DNA of 64,000 nucleotides, taken from Stenopsyche tienmushanensis (Eukaryota; Arthropoda; Insecta; Trichoptera; Stenopsychidae). The position numbers and the translations under genes were made by a program. Under the pieces are notes generated by a model. It saw nothing but the letters and a program-made list of their open reading frames with translations. It made no database searches and was not told the DNA's origin. The stretch is from NCBI GenBank assembly GCA_008973525.1, contig WACJ01000424.1, forward strand, positions 1 through 64,000, read 5' to 3'. This document shows positions 44,641 to 54,362 of the stretch, in pieces (position 1 is the first letter of the stretch; the number at the start of each line of letters is the position of its first letter).

Positions 44641-44714
44641 CTTATGGATTTAAATCACGGGATTATTGACAAGTTGGATGAGTGATTCGCATAATAATCA
44701 TTTTGGTATAATAA

Positions 44715-45115
44715 TATAATAATGATTTATTTTTTTATTTATTTTATTTATTTAGAAATTTATTCACAGCTTACGCCATATTACATAAAAACAAGTGAAA
44801 TGAAATACAATGTAAAAAAAAAATAATGTAAAAATAAAAAGATAAATATAAAATAAAATAAAGATAAAAAAAAAATAAAATAAAATACATATAAATATAA
44901 TAAAAATAATAAAAAATATAAAATAAAATAAATATAAATGAAATTAATCATAAAAAATAAAAATTAATAACGATAAATAAAAGAATAATCAAATTTTTAG
45001 AAAAACAAAATAAAAATTTGCATAAATATATATATATATAATAATAAAAAAAATAAAAAAACATTAGCAATTAAAAAATTAAAGAATAATAATAATATAA
45101 GAATTAAGAAGATAT
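44715..45115. repeat. A-rich low-complexity tract
   Basis: About 400 bases of AAATAAAAT-type sequence with few G or C, preceded by a TTTATT run and the block AATTTATTCACAGCTTACGC. The sharp switch to complex sequence at 45117 (GGGGGGCCTAAATATTAACC) suggests the expanded tail of an old retroposon. That reading is inference. Confidence 0.75.
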
Positions 45116-46085
45116 TTAGGGGGGCCTAAATATTAACCCTATCCACCTCTTAAATAGGATAGAGGCGAGGTCGATCGATGCTGATCTCACTAAGGCGTTT
45201 CCTGAAGAGAAGACGCGAATTATGTCTCGGTCTGCTTGTTTTTGATACAATCCTATTTATTAGAATGATTTTTAGCCAAATTTTGTATCGAAAGTCTTTA
45301 AAAAATTGCATAAAACATAGATATTAATCACCATTTCTAGTTAATGGATATTAGGTCTTATTCTTGCACACAATAAAATTTCGGTTAATGTTTGAACTAT
45401 TAATATAATCGATCATCCAAATTTATTATCATGCTGATAATTGATCCAATATTCTACATAAGAAAGCAAATCTTTAATATAAGAGTCAAAGAGCTCACTA
45501 TGCCAACTTTCGAACAATGAATTTCAAATTCTCTTCAATTTAACCCTGTCGAGGTTTTGATACTAATGCGCAAATACGTCAAAAGACCCCATGCATACAC
45601 ATCATACAAACGATGTCAATTTTTCATGTGTAGACTACAGCGTTTACTTTTGTTAATAGACTTATCAATTATAGCGAAAGAATTTTGTTCAAAGAAATAT
45701 AAAAATTACATTCAATAAAAGCCGATATAAATCATAAGAATGCGAATACCGAACGTATTCTAGAAACACCACATAATATGTACGTACATGGATTGAGTCT
45801 CGATATCCAATCCAAAGATTCTCAAACGCTTATCAAACATTCCCTCATTTGATGTCATTGATTTCAATATATTTTCCGTGTTTATAACTTAATATATGTT
45901 GTTAAAAAATGAGATTTTTTATCGATTCAAATGCTTTTCATTTATTTGCTGCAATTCAAATGATATTTTTGATTTTCGCTATTGTATGATTTAGTGGTAT
46001 TTGATTTTGAATGATATTCCAACTGGATGGACAGATTGAGAAGAGCGGAGACGAAAAGGCACGTCGATGCCGAATCGTTCCCATG
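45116..46085. other. Intergenic DNA
   Basis: A short CG-containing patch (45117-45240) is followed by AT-rich sequence. No gene or repeat was recognised. Confidence 0.4.
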
Positions 46086-46450
46086 GGCAGTAATGACACA
46101 GGGAGCCTTTGATAAATTCGATCCCATTAGGAGAACCTGTTGTTAGCTCTATCTTACAGCATCATGATATCTTGGGATGTTTTTATTCATTTGAGTGACA
46201 AGCGACTCAAAATGGCGTCGTGTTATGATAATTTCCCATAATGGATGGGCTGGTCGTGCGGGCGTCGCGCTTTGCCGAGCGGACGACTTAAAAAGAATTT
46301 CGACGAAATGATGAGAATTCTGATGGGGTCCATTTGTCGGAGTCACCAGGTGAGGATCTGGAGGCGCCCCGCCATGTGGCGCTCCGACATATCACCACAG
46401 GGCTGCCGACAATCCCCCAGGGCAGTTCAATGCTATCCTACCATCACCGA
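46086..46450. promoter_or_regulatory. GC-rich island, candidate cis-regulatory element
   Basis: GGTCGTGCGGGCGTCGCGCT and GGAGGCGCCCCGCCATGTGG occur in sequence flanked by AT-rich DNA. Overlapping open frames on both strands over the same bases show no domain. Role inferred from composition. Confidence 0.3.
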
Positions 46451-48080
46451 TGATATAAATATAATATTTTGTATAGCGCTTTCAAATATCAATGATAATG
46501 TATAATGAATGCTAATTAATAGGGTTTTATCTGCATCATATCAAAATGATCCAATTAAGTGGTTGGTCCACTTAATACTTTGCTTGCGGGGTTCTTTTTT
46601 TGATTCCCCATGCATTGAATGCACATGATTTCCAAACAAAAATTTATACATATTCAATGCAACAAAATATCATTACTTGATTTTAAGAAATCGATATTTT
46701 ACAAGATAATAGTCCCAAGAGAAATATTCTCCTTTATGAACCAGATGTGTGTTTGAATCTCACGCAGAAAAAATATTTAAGCTCTGAAAATTGGCACTCT
46801 TACTAATATCAATCTGTAAAACACATTATCGAGGTGCGAAATATATTAATGTAATTTTTGCTTTTTGGTTTTAATGTGTAGTATAGGCAGCGAATGATAG
46901 TGATTCTCTGTTCCCGCAAGCGATGTGTTAAGCATTTTGCTAGAAGAAAGAGGCACAGATCGATAGTTATGCAAAATGATGGTGTGAGCTCAAAAAAAAA
47001 AGTATACTTTCTTTATATCTTTCGATAAACAATACAAAAAAATATTCAAATACGTATTTTTTTAAAATAATTCAATGACATCAATCATTCATCATCAATT
47101 GCACTAATTTTTTACGATCGCTTGTATATTTTCATCACTGCTAAATTCTCTAAAATTTTGGTATCCCTCAATATTCAAAAACTCTTTAACCCTTCTGTCA
47201 ATGAAATGTTTAATGTCCTCCTGTCAACGAAACAAGTAAACAAAATATCGTATGAAATATACTAATCTAAAGGTAAAAGTTAAGGTCAGCGTAAGAAATA
47301 TGATACATTATTTTATGGAGCGAAAGGATTCAAATTTCTTTACAGAACATGAAAAAAAACGTGATATCTTTTACAAATCCTATGAAAAAAAATATCTAGG
47401 TCTGGCCAAACCTATTTTATTGGCTCTAGGTACATAAATAGAAATATCCTTTTTTCCCGAAACACAAAGATCCCGAACTATATTTTAAATTTTAAATTCT
47501 GTATAACTCTTAAAAGGGCAAAGTCAAAGAGATTAAAAAAATCATTTAAACACCATAATGATCTGGCCAGACCATCTTTTTGACTTTTAGTCTGTAAATC
47601 TTTACATATTTCATTACAAAGAGATTAGCACTTCTGTAATTATTTCTTGAAATTTTAACTTCTTTACATTAAAAGATCATTTTCTATTTAAAAGATATTC
47701 TAATTTATTGGCCAATTCTGAAAATAATTTATTTTGGCATATTCACCTTCAAATTTTATATTATTTTGTGGTGAGAATCACTTATTAAAATTTTCAAATC
47801 ATCCCTTACCAGAAAAAATATTGTGGATCACTATTCTTCCGATTGATCGATACTTTTTAGATGCTCATAAATATTCAATAACTTTGTTTTTTAATAATAT
47901 TTCATCTCTTCTGGAATTTACATCATACTTGGTTTAAATTATTTGCATCATTCTAATTGTTGCTATGTAAAAATTCAAACTTTTATTATAGATGATGACT
48001 TTTGATTTTTATTAATGAATGTTCACTCAGCGGGCCACAATGAGCAAAAATTTAAATTAGTTTGAATCTTCAAATATATC
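46451..48080. other. AT-rich intergenic DNA
   Basis: Open frames 47252-47437 and 47734-47937 are Lys/Phe/Ile-rich chance translations. Nothing else is supported. Confidence 0.5.
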
Positions 48081-48086
48081 ATTTAA

Positions 48087-48369
48087 CCTTTCGAAGAGTA
48101 CAATCGCGTATTTGCGATCGAATTCCAGTGATTCAGAAAGAGCATTCTTGCACGTTGAGTTTGGAGATTGCGAATTGGAGACAGAGGCGGAGATATCGTC
48201 GTTCGTACATCATACGATTGTATACCCAAATAACGCAAATTTTATACAAGCTTTATATACGCTGCGTGGTCGTTGAGGGATAAGTGGATTTGTACGGACC
48301 ATAAGTGGCAGACATACAAATATATCATCTACGTTTAAGTCATTTTAAAATTAACTCACTACTCAACGG
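48087..48369 (+). mobile_element. TTAA MITE family A, copy 6
   Basis: TTAA at 48083-48086, then CCTTTCGAAGAGTACAATCG, then CGTATTTGCGATCGAATTCC and GATTCAGAAAGAGCATTCTT. It is shortened in the middle, joining GATTGTATACCCAAATAAC to ACAAGCTTTATATACGCTGC. The right end ACTCACTACTCAACGGAT has a decayed TTAA. Confidence 0.85.
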
Positions 48370-48539
48370 ATTGATCGCCTTCTAAATGTTTTTCATTGAC
48401 AAGTTATAAGTATTTTATTGGTGATGTTATCATATATATTTAGCACGCAAAAAATAAATAAAACGCTTATAAGATGTTTGCTCTCCATACAAAGTTATCT
48501 AAAATACGAATTCAAAAATAGTGATGGAATATTCTGCTA

Positions 48540-49370
48540 TTGACGTCCCCTGATGCCCAGATCTTCATATTTGGTCTCTCAACTCTTCCCGACGGATCAT
48601 TTTCGAGATGAATGGCCGCTGCGACGACCAGATAACGTTAATAGATTATAAGCGATTTCAGAAAGACAATAATGGTTAATGAGTCGTCTGCGGTCGCTGT
48701 TTGCTAAAGGATCTCGCTCTGAAGATCATCTCAGATAAAGTGACAAATTGTCCCAAAGCGTTGTGCAAGAAAATTGTAATCAATAATCTTGTACGAAGGA
48801 CATTAATATAAAGCAATATGATAATTCATCAAGGGCGATGGCCTAAATGTTTGGTAATGGTTGCCATGGACTATGACTCATTTATAAATCGCCTAAAAAA
48901 CATATCAGATTTAGCTTTAATGTATCAACATTTTTAAAATTCAAATTGATGCGAAAGGTTACATGGACGATGGGCGGATTAATTGGGGATTCGACGAAGG
49001 ATGCAAGCATTTTCATTGTTATTCGAAGGGATTTGAGATCAGATTCGCCGGCATCCCCATGCGAGGTCGTACTTCCGGCGAGGATGTACATCCTCAAGTT
49101 TTATGGGCGTGTATCCCGTGCGGAAAGTAAGACAAATAAACGGCCAACGTCTGGACATCAAGGGGGGTTTTGTTGCATTATTTCTTGAGCGTCTTCCTCC
49201 GAGGCTAATCCTTATTTATGGCCTCGTATTTCGCCAAGTCACCAGCGTGATCCGTCATGATGGATGATGTCGAGATTAAGTCGCGGAGAGGCTTCGCCGT
49301 GGTGCCAAACCTTAAACGGCGGATTTTGTTGGAAAACGCTGGAAAAACCCGGCCGAAAAACGGAGAAAAA
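48540..49370. promoter_or_regulatory. Complex GC-richer islands, candidate cis-regulatory elements
   Basis: Two blocks, about 48540-48790 and 48930-49370. The second includes GATGGGCGGATTAATTGGGG (with a TAATT core), CTTATTTATGGCCTCG (TTTATGG, an Abd-B/Cdx-like core) and GGAGAGGCTTCGCCGTGG. Overlapping open frames run on both strands without domains. Function inferred. Confidence 0.35.
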
Positions 49371-49465
49371 CATTTTTGATCGGCTTAAATCGATGAAAAT
49401 ACGATATTAATAATATTCTATATGAATCAAATTAATTTAATTTTACCAATGAATTTCAACATTAA

Positions 49466-49994
49466 CCGTTTCATGAGTACTCACGGAAATATCCGTTTTG
49501 ACCTTCACTATTCAGAAAGGGCACTCTTGTGCATTGAAGCTCCGAGGCGGACAGAGACAGAGAGAACTTAGCGTAGTTCGGGAGACTGAGACGGATAGCT
49601 TCTTCATATGCATCGCATGATTGTATAGATCGTTAAGCCCAAATTTATCGACTTATAATGATTTCGATTTCAAGTGTGTTATTTGTTTACGCAAAGAAAC
49701 GACCGAATATTGTGTTATCGAGAGTGTTTGTTTATCTTCTCTGCGTGTTGAATGAGTCTTTGTTCAATTATCATTTCCTTCTAAAAGAGGAGCAAATGAA
49801 TCGATTTTTTTGCATTGTTTATGTAAAGAAATGACGTGGTCTTGTATTCACTATCAAGTGTTCATTTAGAATTGACTCTGCCTCGAATTGAAGATTGTCT
49901 TACGTTGATTAGGAGCTGACAGAAAGTAGTCGGCGTAAAGCGATTATGACATCAACGACTTCATCGATTTTAAATTTGCTCACTAACGAAAAGG
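49466..49994 (+). mobile_element. TTAA MITE family B, long copy
   Basis: A 529-base copy bounded by TTAA at 49462-49465 and 49995-49998. The left end is CCGTTTCATGAGTACTCACG. The first half resembles family A (TTCAGAAAGGGCACTCTTG, ATCGTTAAGCCCAAATTTAT, CGAATATTGTG). The second half matches the family B short copy (TTGACTCTGCCTCGAATTG, GGAGCTGACAGAAAG, GTAAAGCGATTATGACATCA). It therefore links the two subfamilies. Confidence 0.85.
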
Positions 49995-49998
49995 TTAA

Positions 49999-50450
49999 AT
50001 CCTTGAACTTTAACACGCTATGTATAGTGACTTTTCAGTGCCTTTAATAGTCCTTGTAAACAACGTCGTATCTCTACTATTTGCTTATAATTTAAAGAAA
50101 ATCTGTAAGAAACAAAAAATGTTATGAGGAATTTAAATAGATTGATTGCATGTAGTTAAATCATAAATTCATAGAATAATAGGAGCTTTTTTAATTTATA
50201 CATTTAAGGAATGTTGTACAATAATCGAAATTTAATATCCCTGTTGTATCTTATTAATATTCTTGCAGATAAAATGGATTTTTCTGTAATAAAGTGATGA
50301 AATTTTTTTAATAAACATCCAAAAATATTCTTATTCATGTAAAATATTTTGCCTTGAATTTAAGAAAGACGAGGGTTAATTGAAATACTTCAAAGAGTAC
50401 ATAAGAATATTAACATCATCGGTATAATATTTGAGTACAATTTTTTTATC
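49999..50450. other. AT-rich intergenic DNA
   Basis: Nothing supported. Confidence 0.5.
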
Positions 50451-50456
50451 AATAAA

Positions 50457-50690
50457 AATTAATGTTTGTTTGTTCGTATTTAATGCGCTGCCATACCGTT
50501 CATTCGATTGCAATAAAACTTTGTCAACTTATTGTTTACAATTACGAAAATAACATAAGCATAGTAAAAATATTTTTTATATACGCAGTTTGTTATGTGA
50601 AACGTTTAGCGTGTGCACTATTTTGGCGTATATTGGTTTGGTGGTTGCTACGGTAAATAAAGCACTACAACTGTCGATCATGTACCCTTT
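50457..50690 (+). repeat. Dispersed repeat family E, copy 2
   Basis: Partner of 35297-35577: ATGTTTGTTTGTTCGTATTT, AATGCGCTGCCATACCGTTC, GAAACGTTTAGCGTGTGCAC and TTGGCGTATATTGGTTTGG. Element type unknown. Confidence 0.65.
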
Positions 50691-51169
50691 TTAAAAAATA
50701 TGAAATATATGAAAGCACTTCAATAAATAGAATCAAAACATAAAAAAACTTTCCTTTCTTGTATGGCATTACAACGCATGCCAATTTGGCAAATTATTAT
50801 TTATTGTCGATAAATTAAATGTTATCATAATTTGGAGCTGTGAATAATTATGAGAAAGCGGGTACATATTTAGGTCGTAAAATATTATGTTCTACTTGTG
50901 TTTTTGCAACAAAATATATTTAAAAAAATGCATAAATAGATTATTGATAAGTATTAAAAATGTGTTCATATCTTAGACATATTCCAGATCATGATTATTC
51001 TAACAAAGTATTGAAAAATGACAGCGGTAAAAAATGGTAACACTTGATCTGGTGACTCTAGTAACTTTGCACATTGTGGAGTATTTAATGAATTCCTTGT
51101 TTACATAGATGACTAATTGATATTAAATACTATTTTTAATTAAGATACATTTAAAATCATAATAATGAA

Positions 51170-51262
51170 CCCTTTCCACTTGTATTTTTTGTAACAAAAT
51201 ACATGGAGTATATACAAGTTTAAAAAATTGGCGACATAATGTCGACATACGAGTGGAAAGGG
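51170..51262. mobile_element. Tiny TTAA-associated MITE (family D)
   Basis: 93 bases with ends CCCTTTCCACTTGTAT and ATACGAGTGGAAAGGG, inverted repeats of about 15 bases. The right flank is TTAA (51263-51266); the left is TGAA. Each half also has its own dyad: ATTTTTTGTAACAAAAT on the left, GCGACATAATGTCGAC on the right. No coding sequence. Confidence 0.75.
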
Positions 51263-51459
51263 TTAATATTGAGTTCAGTAACGGTGAAATAGATCTTTAT
51301 TGGAAAATAAATTATTCGAATGGACTGCTGATTTAGGTACATTGGTATTTTGGTACAAACGTTTGAATATACAATAGAAAACGTTAGCATTCAATTTTGC
51401 AGTTGAGTTTATGGGTTTGCGATCCCTGTTCTAAAGTCACAGTCTTATGTTATCTGGGG

Positions 51460-51900
51460 GGCTTTAGCAGGAGACGTCGCTATTTTGGTGAGTCGGTGTT
51501 AAATGGCGCGAAAGGGCAGCTATCTGCGAAGTGTTCGTCAGCGATGGCAGCGCCGCCGAGCGGCAGCTTTAGCATCAATCGGCAGCGAGGCGGTAATCCG
51601 TCGGTTGCGGGATTACCGGCGGCAACACCTCCGCCATCTTCACGCCTGACAGACTTCGATTAGTCGACTAATTAAATGGCAGCCGCCGCTCCGCATTTCA
51701 ATTTCCGCATCCGGCAGCTTTGCTTTTGACACCGACGCGGACAACTCCAATTATCTCCGACAATCGGCGCTTTGTTCCACTAATATGTGCCAATTTCGGT
51801 TTGTCGCCGCGGACTGAATGTAAATATCCGTCTGACACATATTGACAACGTCTGCTCGCCCCATTGAACATAGTCAATGTTCTCTGACGAACAATGTAAT
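51460..51900. promoter_or_regulatory. GC-rich island with a 14-base homeodomain-type palindrome
   Basis: GCGATGGCAGCGCCGCCGAG, CGGCAGCGAGGCGGTAATCC and a second block around 51740-51870 stand out from the AT-rich flank. At 51659-51672 ATTAGTCGACTAAT is a perfect palindrome made of two ATTA cores, followed by TAAATGG. Open frames on both strands show no domain. Regulatory role is inferred, but this is the most motif-like island in the window. Confidence 0.4.
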
Positions 51901-52160
51901 AATGGAAAAAGATAATTGGTAATCCGACCATTTGCTCTATCAAAATTTGATTACATCGATAAGCGTCACAGTTGATTGTGTTTCCGTGGGAACGCTTGGG
52001 AAAAACATACCTTTGAACACAGCAGCCTTGTTTAAAATAAGGATCAATTCTGATATGTATTTTTTAAACTTTAATAGTTGCAACTGTCAAAAAAATATCA
52101 TGTGTCATGCATGATCTTGATACCACTACGTTCAATGCATGAAGAGTCTCGCAGTGTTAG

Positions 52161-52470
52161 CCCCCAAAGGAGTACTATCCCAGGGTCTGGGATCCCCCCT
52201 CCACTATTCAGAAAGAGCACTCTTGTACATTGAGCTCGGAGACAGACAGAGCCAGACAGAGACAAAGAGAGAACGTAACGCAGTTCGGAAGACAGAGACG
52301 GAGATCTTCCCCGCATTCATCGCACGATTGTATAGATCGTTAGCCCAAATATATTAACTAATAATGATTTCGATTTCATGTTTGTTATTTATTTACGCAA
52401 AGAATTTACCGAATATTGTGTGCTATCGACAGACAGCTATTTGTTTGTCGTTTGTAATTCAGTAGGAGCG
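52161..52470 (+). mobile_element. TTAA MITE family B, right-truncated copy
   Basis: After TTAG (a decayed TTAA) it reads CCCCCAAAGGAGTACTATCC, CAGGGTCTGGGATCCCCCC, TATTCAGAAAGAGCACTCTT, GATTGTATAGATCGTTAGCC, CGAATATTGTGTGCTATCGA. It then runs out without the family right end. Confidence 0.8.
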
Positions 52471-52589
52471 CTCGGAGCATAAAAAAATGTCAATGTTAGA
52501 TACTAGGTGAAATACAGTGCTTCATCTTAAATGCTAGTCTATATACCTTTTTGTATTAATAAATTCCAATTTTCGTAAAATTTTCACAT

Positions 52590-53120
52590 GATGTCGCATA
52601 AGCGAAGCGACGCATTTTCAATCCCTGCGATAATTTTCCAGGCATTTGAAATTGGAGGCGATTAACAAGGACGAAGGGTAACGACGGCGCGTGTATGGCA
52701 AGACGATAATGCGTTCACGTTAGGCTGTCATCAGCGCGACGCTTTTCCAGGTCGGATGAGGCGGCAATTAGGCGGGCTGGGCGGGATGGGCGGAGGCGGT
52801 CGGTGGGAACAATTAGTTGGGCGGCGCCCCGAGGACATTATCGCCCCATCGCCCGCCATATGGATCATGCTTCGTCGAACGCGGCCCTGGCAACGCGTAT
52901 CATCACGCAATCTCTCCGTGAGAAAGTACTCTCTCGACAAAAGACTACCTAATTGACTTGTGTCGACTGCATACGCATGCGACGGGAAGTTTACAATTTG
53001 TTTAAATATTATCAAAGGACACACCCGCTTATTAAATTGGGGATACGACTTTCGCCCACCCTATATTTACACCAAAATATAACGCCTTCAAAAAGTTTAC
53101 AGTATCTGTCTCAAAGACAA
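52590..53120. promoter_or_regulatory. GC-rich island, candidate cis-regulatory element
   Basis: GGATGAGGCGGCAATTAGGC, GGGCTGGGCGGGATGGGCGG and GGGCGGCGCCCCGAGGACAT occur in about 400 complex bases. The CAATTA core is homeodomain-like. Overlapping frames on both strands have no domain. Role inferred. Confidence 0.35.
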
Positions 53121-53522
53121 CAGCTATTCGGTAGTAATGTTAAAAGGAACATATGGAAAAGAAAATATTGAATCACATTTTAAAATGCCTAAAAACATGC
53201 TATGAGTTTAGGTAAACGGATAAAATATGGATAATAATGGGTATGGGTTAGGATGCCCGAAATATTAAAATATATTAATGATTGAATATTAACTGGAGTG
53301 CGATAGTACTTAGATGGGCAAATTAACTTAAATACATTGCTTTAAGTATTATTTTGATGGCATTAGCAACATTGCAAAATGCAGTAAGGGTGGTCTTAAA
53401 AATCTAGGGCAAATTCACCAATTATTTCTGTGAATTGCGAATGACCATTAGAATGCATCAATCTGCTTAGGTTGTAGTATGCCATTCATTTTTAGAATTG
53501 CACAATGAACTCGTAACACAAT

Positions 53523-53589
53523 ATTCAATAAGTTCGTAGAATATTTTTTGGAAGAAATTACAAAAACGACTACGAACTTATAGAGTAAT
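53523..53589. mobile_element. 67-base micro-element with mariner-like ends
   Basis: The left end ATTCAATAAGTTCGTAG and right end CTACGAACTTATAGAGTAAT are inverted. The AATAAGTTCGTAG core also terminates the mariner relic about 170 bases downstream. It looks like a solo-end pair or a strongly deleted derivative. Confidence 0.65.
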
Positions 53590-53747
53590 GTGTCAAATTT
53601 TCGTGTAAATGTAGATTTACTTCAAGCCAATATTGGTCATCGTATTCATCAGATTTTAACAACATAGACTTCAATGGAGTAATTTAATACAAGTCTGAAA
53701 TGTTGAAATTAGAGTTATAATAATTGAAAAAAATCATGGTGCTTTAA

Positions 53748-54362
53748 CACACTAAATAAGTTCGTAGGATGATAAATTGAAGTTGCTCGACAATTCACTA
53801 TCAAGTGACATCTTAAAGATATCAAAAGACAGTGTATTCAATATTTTGCATCAGTATTTGTTCATGAGAAAACTTTGTTCGAAGTGTGTACCGCATTTTC
53901 TCACAGTCAATCAAAAATAACAAAATGTCGACAATTCAGAGCGCTGTTTGGAGCTGTTTCATCGCAATAAAAATGATCTTTTTATAAGATATGTGACAAA
54001 ATATGTAACATGGATCCATCACTATACTTCAGAGTCAAATCGGCAGTTAGCTGTATGGATAGCAATCAGTGAAGCTGCATAAAGCGATCAAAAACGTAAA
54101 TAACGGATGGTAAGGTTTTGGCCTTCGTATTTTGGGATAAACAAGGTATTTTATTCATCTCACTTTGAGAAAAGAAGAACCATTAATACCGAATATTATA
54201 TGGTGTTGTTTGTGCGTTTGATGGAAAAAATTGCGATAAAATTACTTCAAATGAAGAAGAAAAGCTCTTTCAACAAGACAATGCACCGTGACACAAGTCG
54301 ATCGCGTGACATTTGCTGTTTAGTTTTTAATTTATTGGTCACCCTACAAACTTATTGAGTAA
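53748..54362 (+). mobile_element. Mariner element relic
   Basis: The ends ACTAAATAAGTTCGTAGGAT and (complement of the right end) ACTCAATAAGTTTGTAGGGT are inverted repeats. Between them the transposase can be followed through several frames: KDSVFNILHQYLFMRKLCSK, CVPHFLTVNQK, WIHHYTSESNRQLAVWIA (first catalytic motif region), FWPSYFGINKVFYSSHFEK, TINTEYYMVLFVRLMEKI, then LFQQDNAP with HKS (second catalytic Asp). The N terminus and the final PHPPYSPDLAPSD motif are missing, and there are several stops. Inactive. Confidence 0.88.

Noticed and set aside
45538..47200. Single TTAACCC-like motifs (e.g. 45542, 47187) as further MITE ends
   Set aside because: The motif alone is not followed by family sequence or an opposite end.
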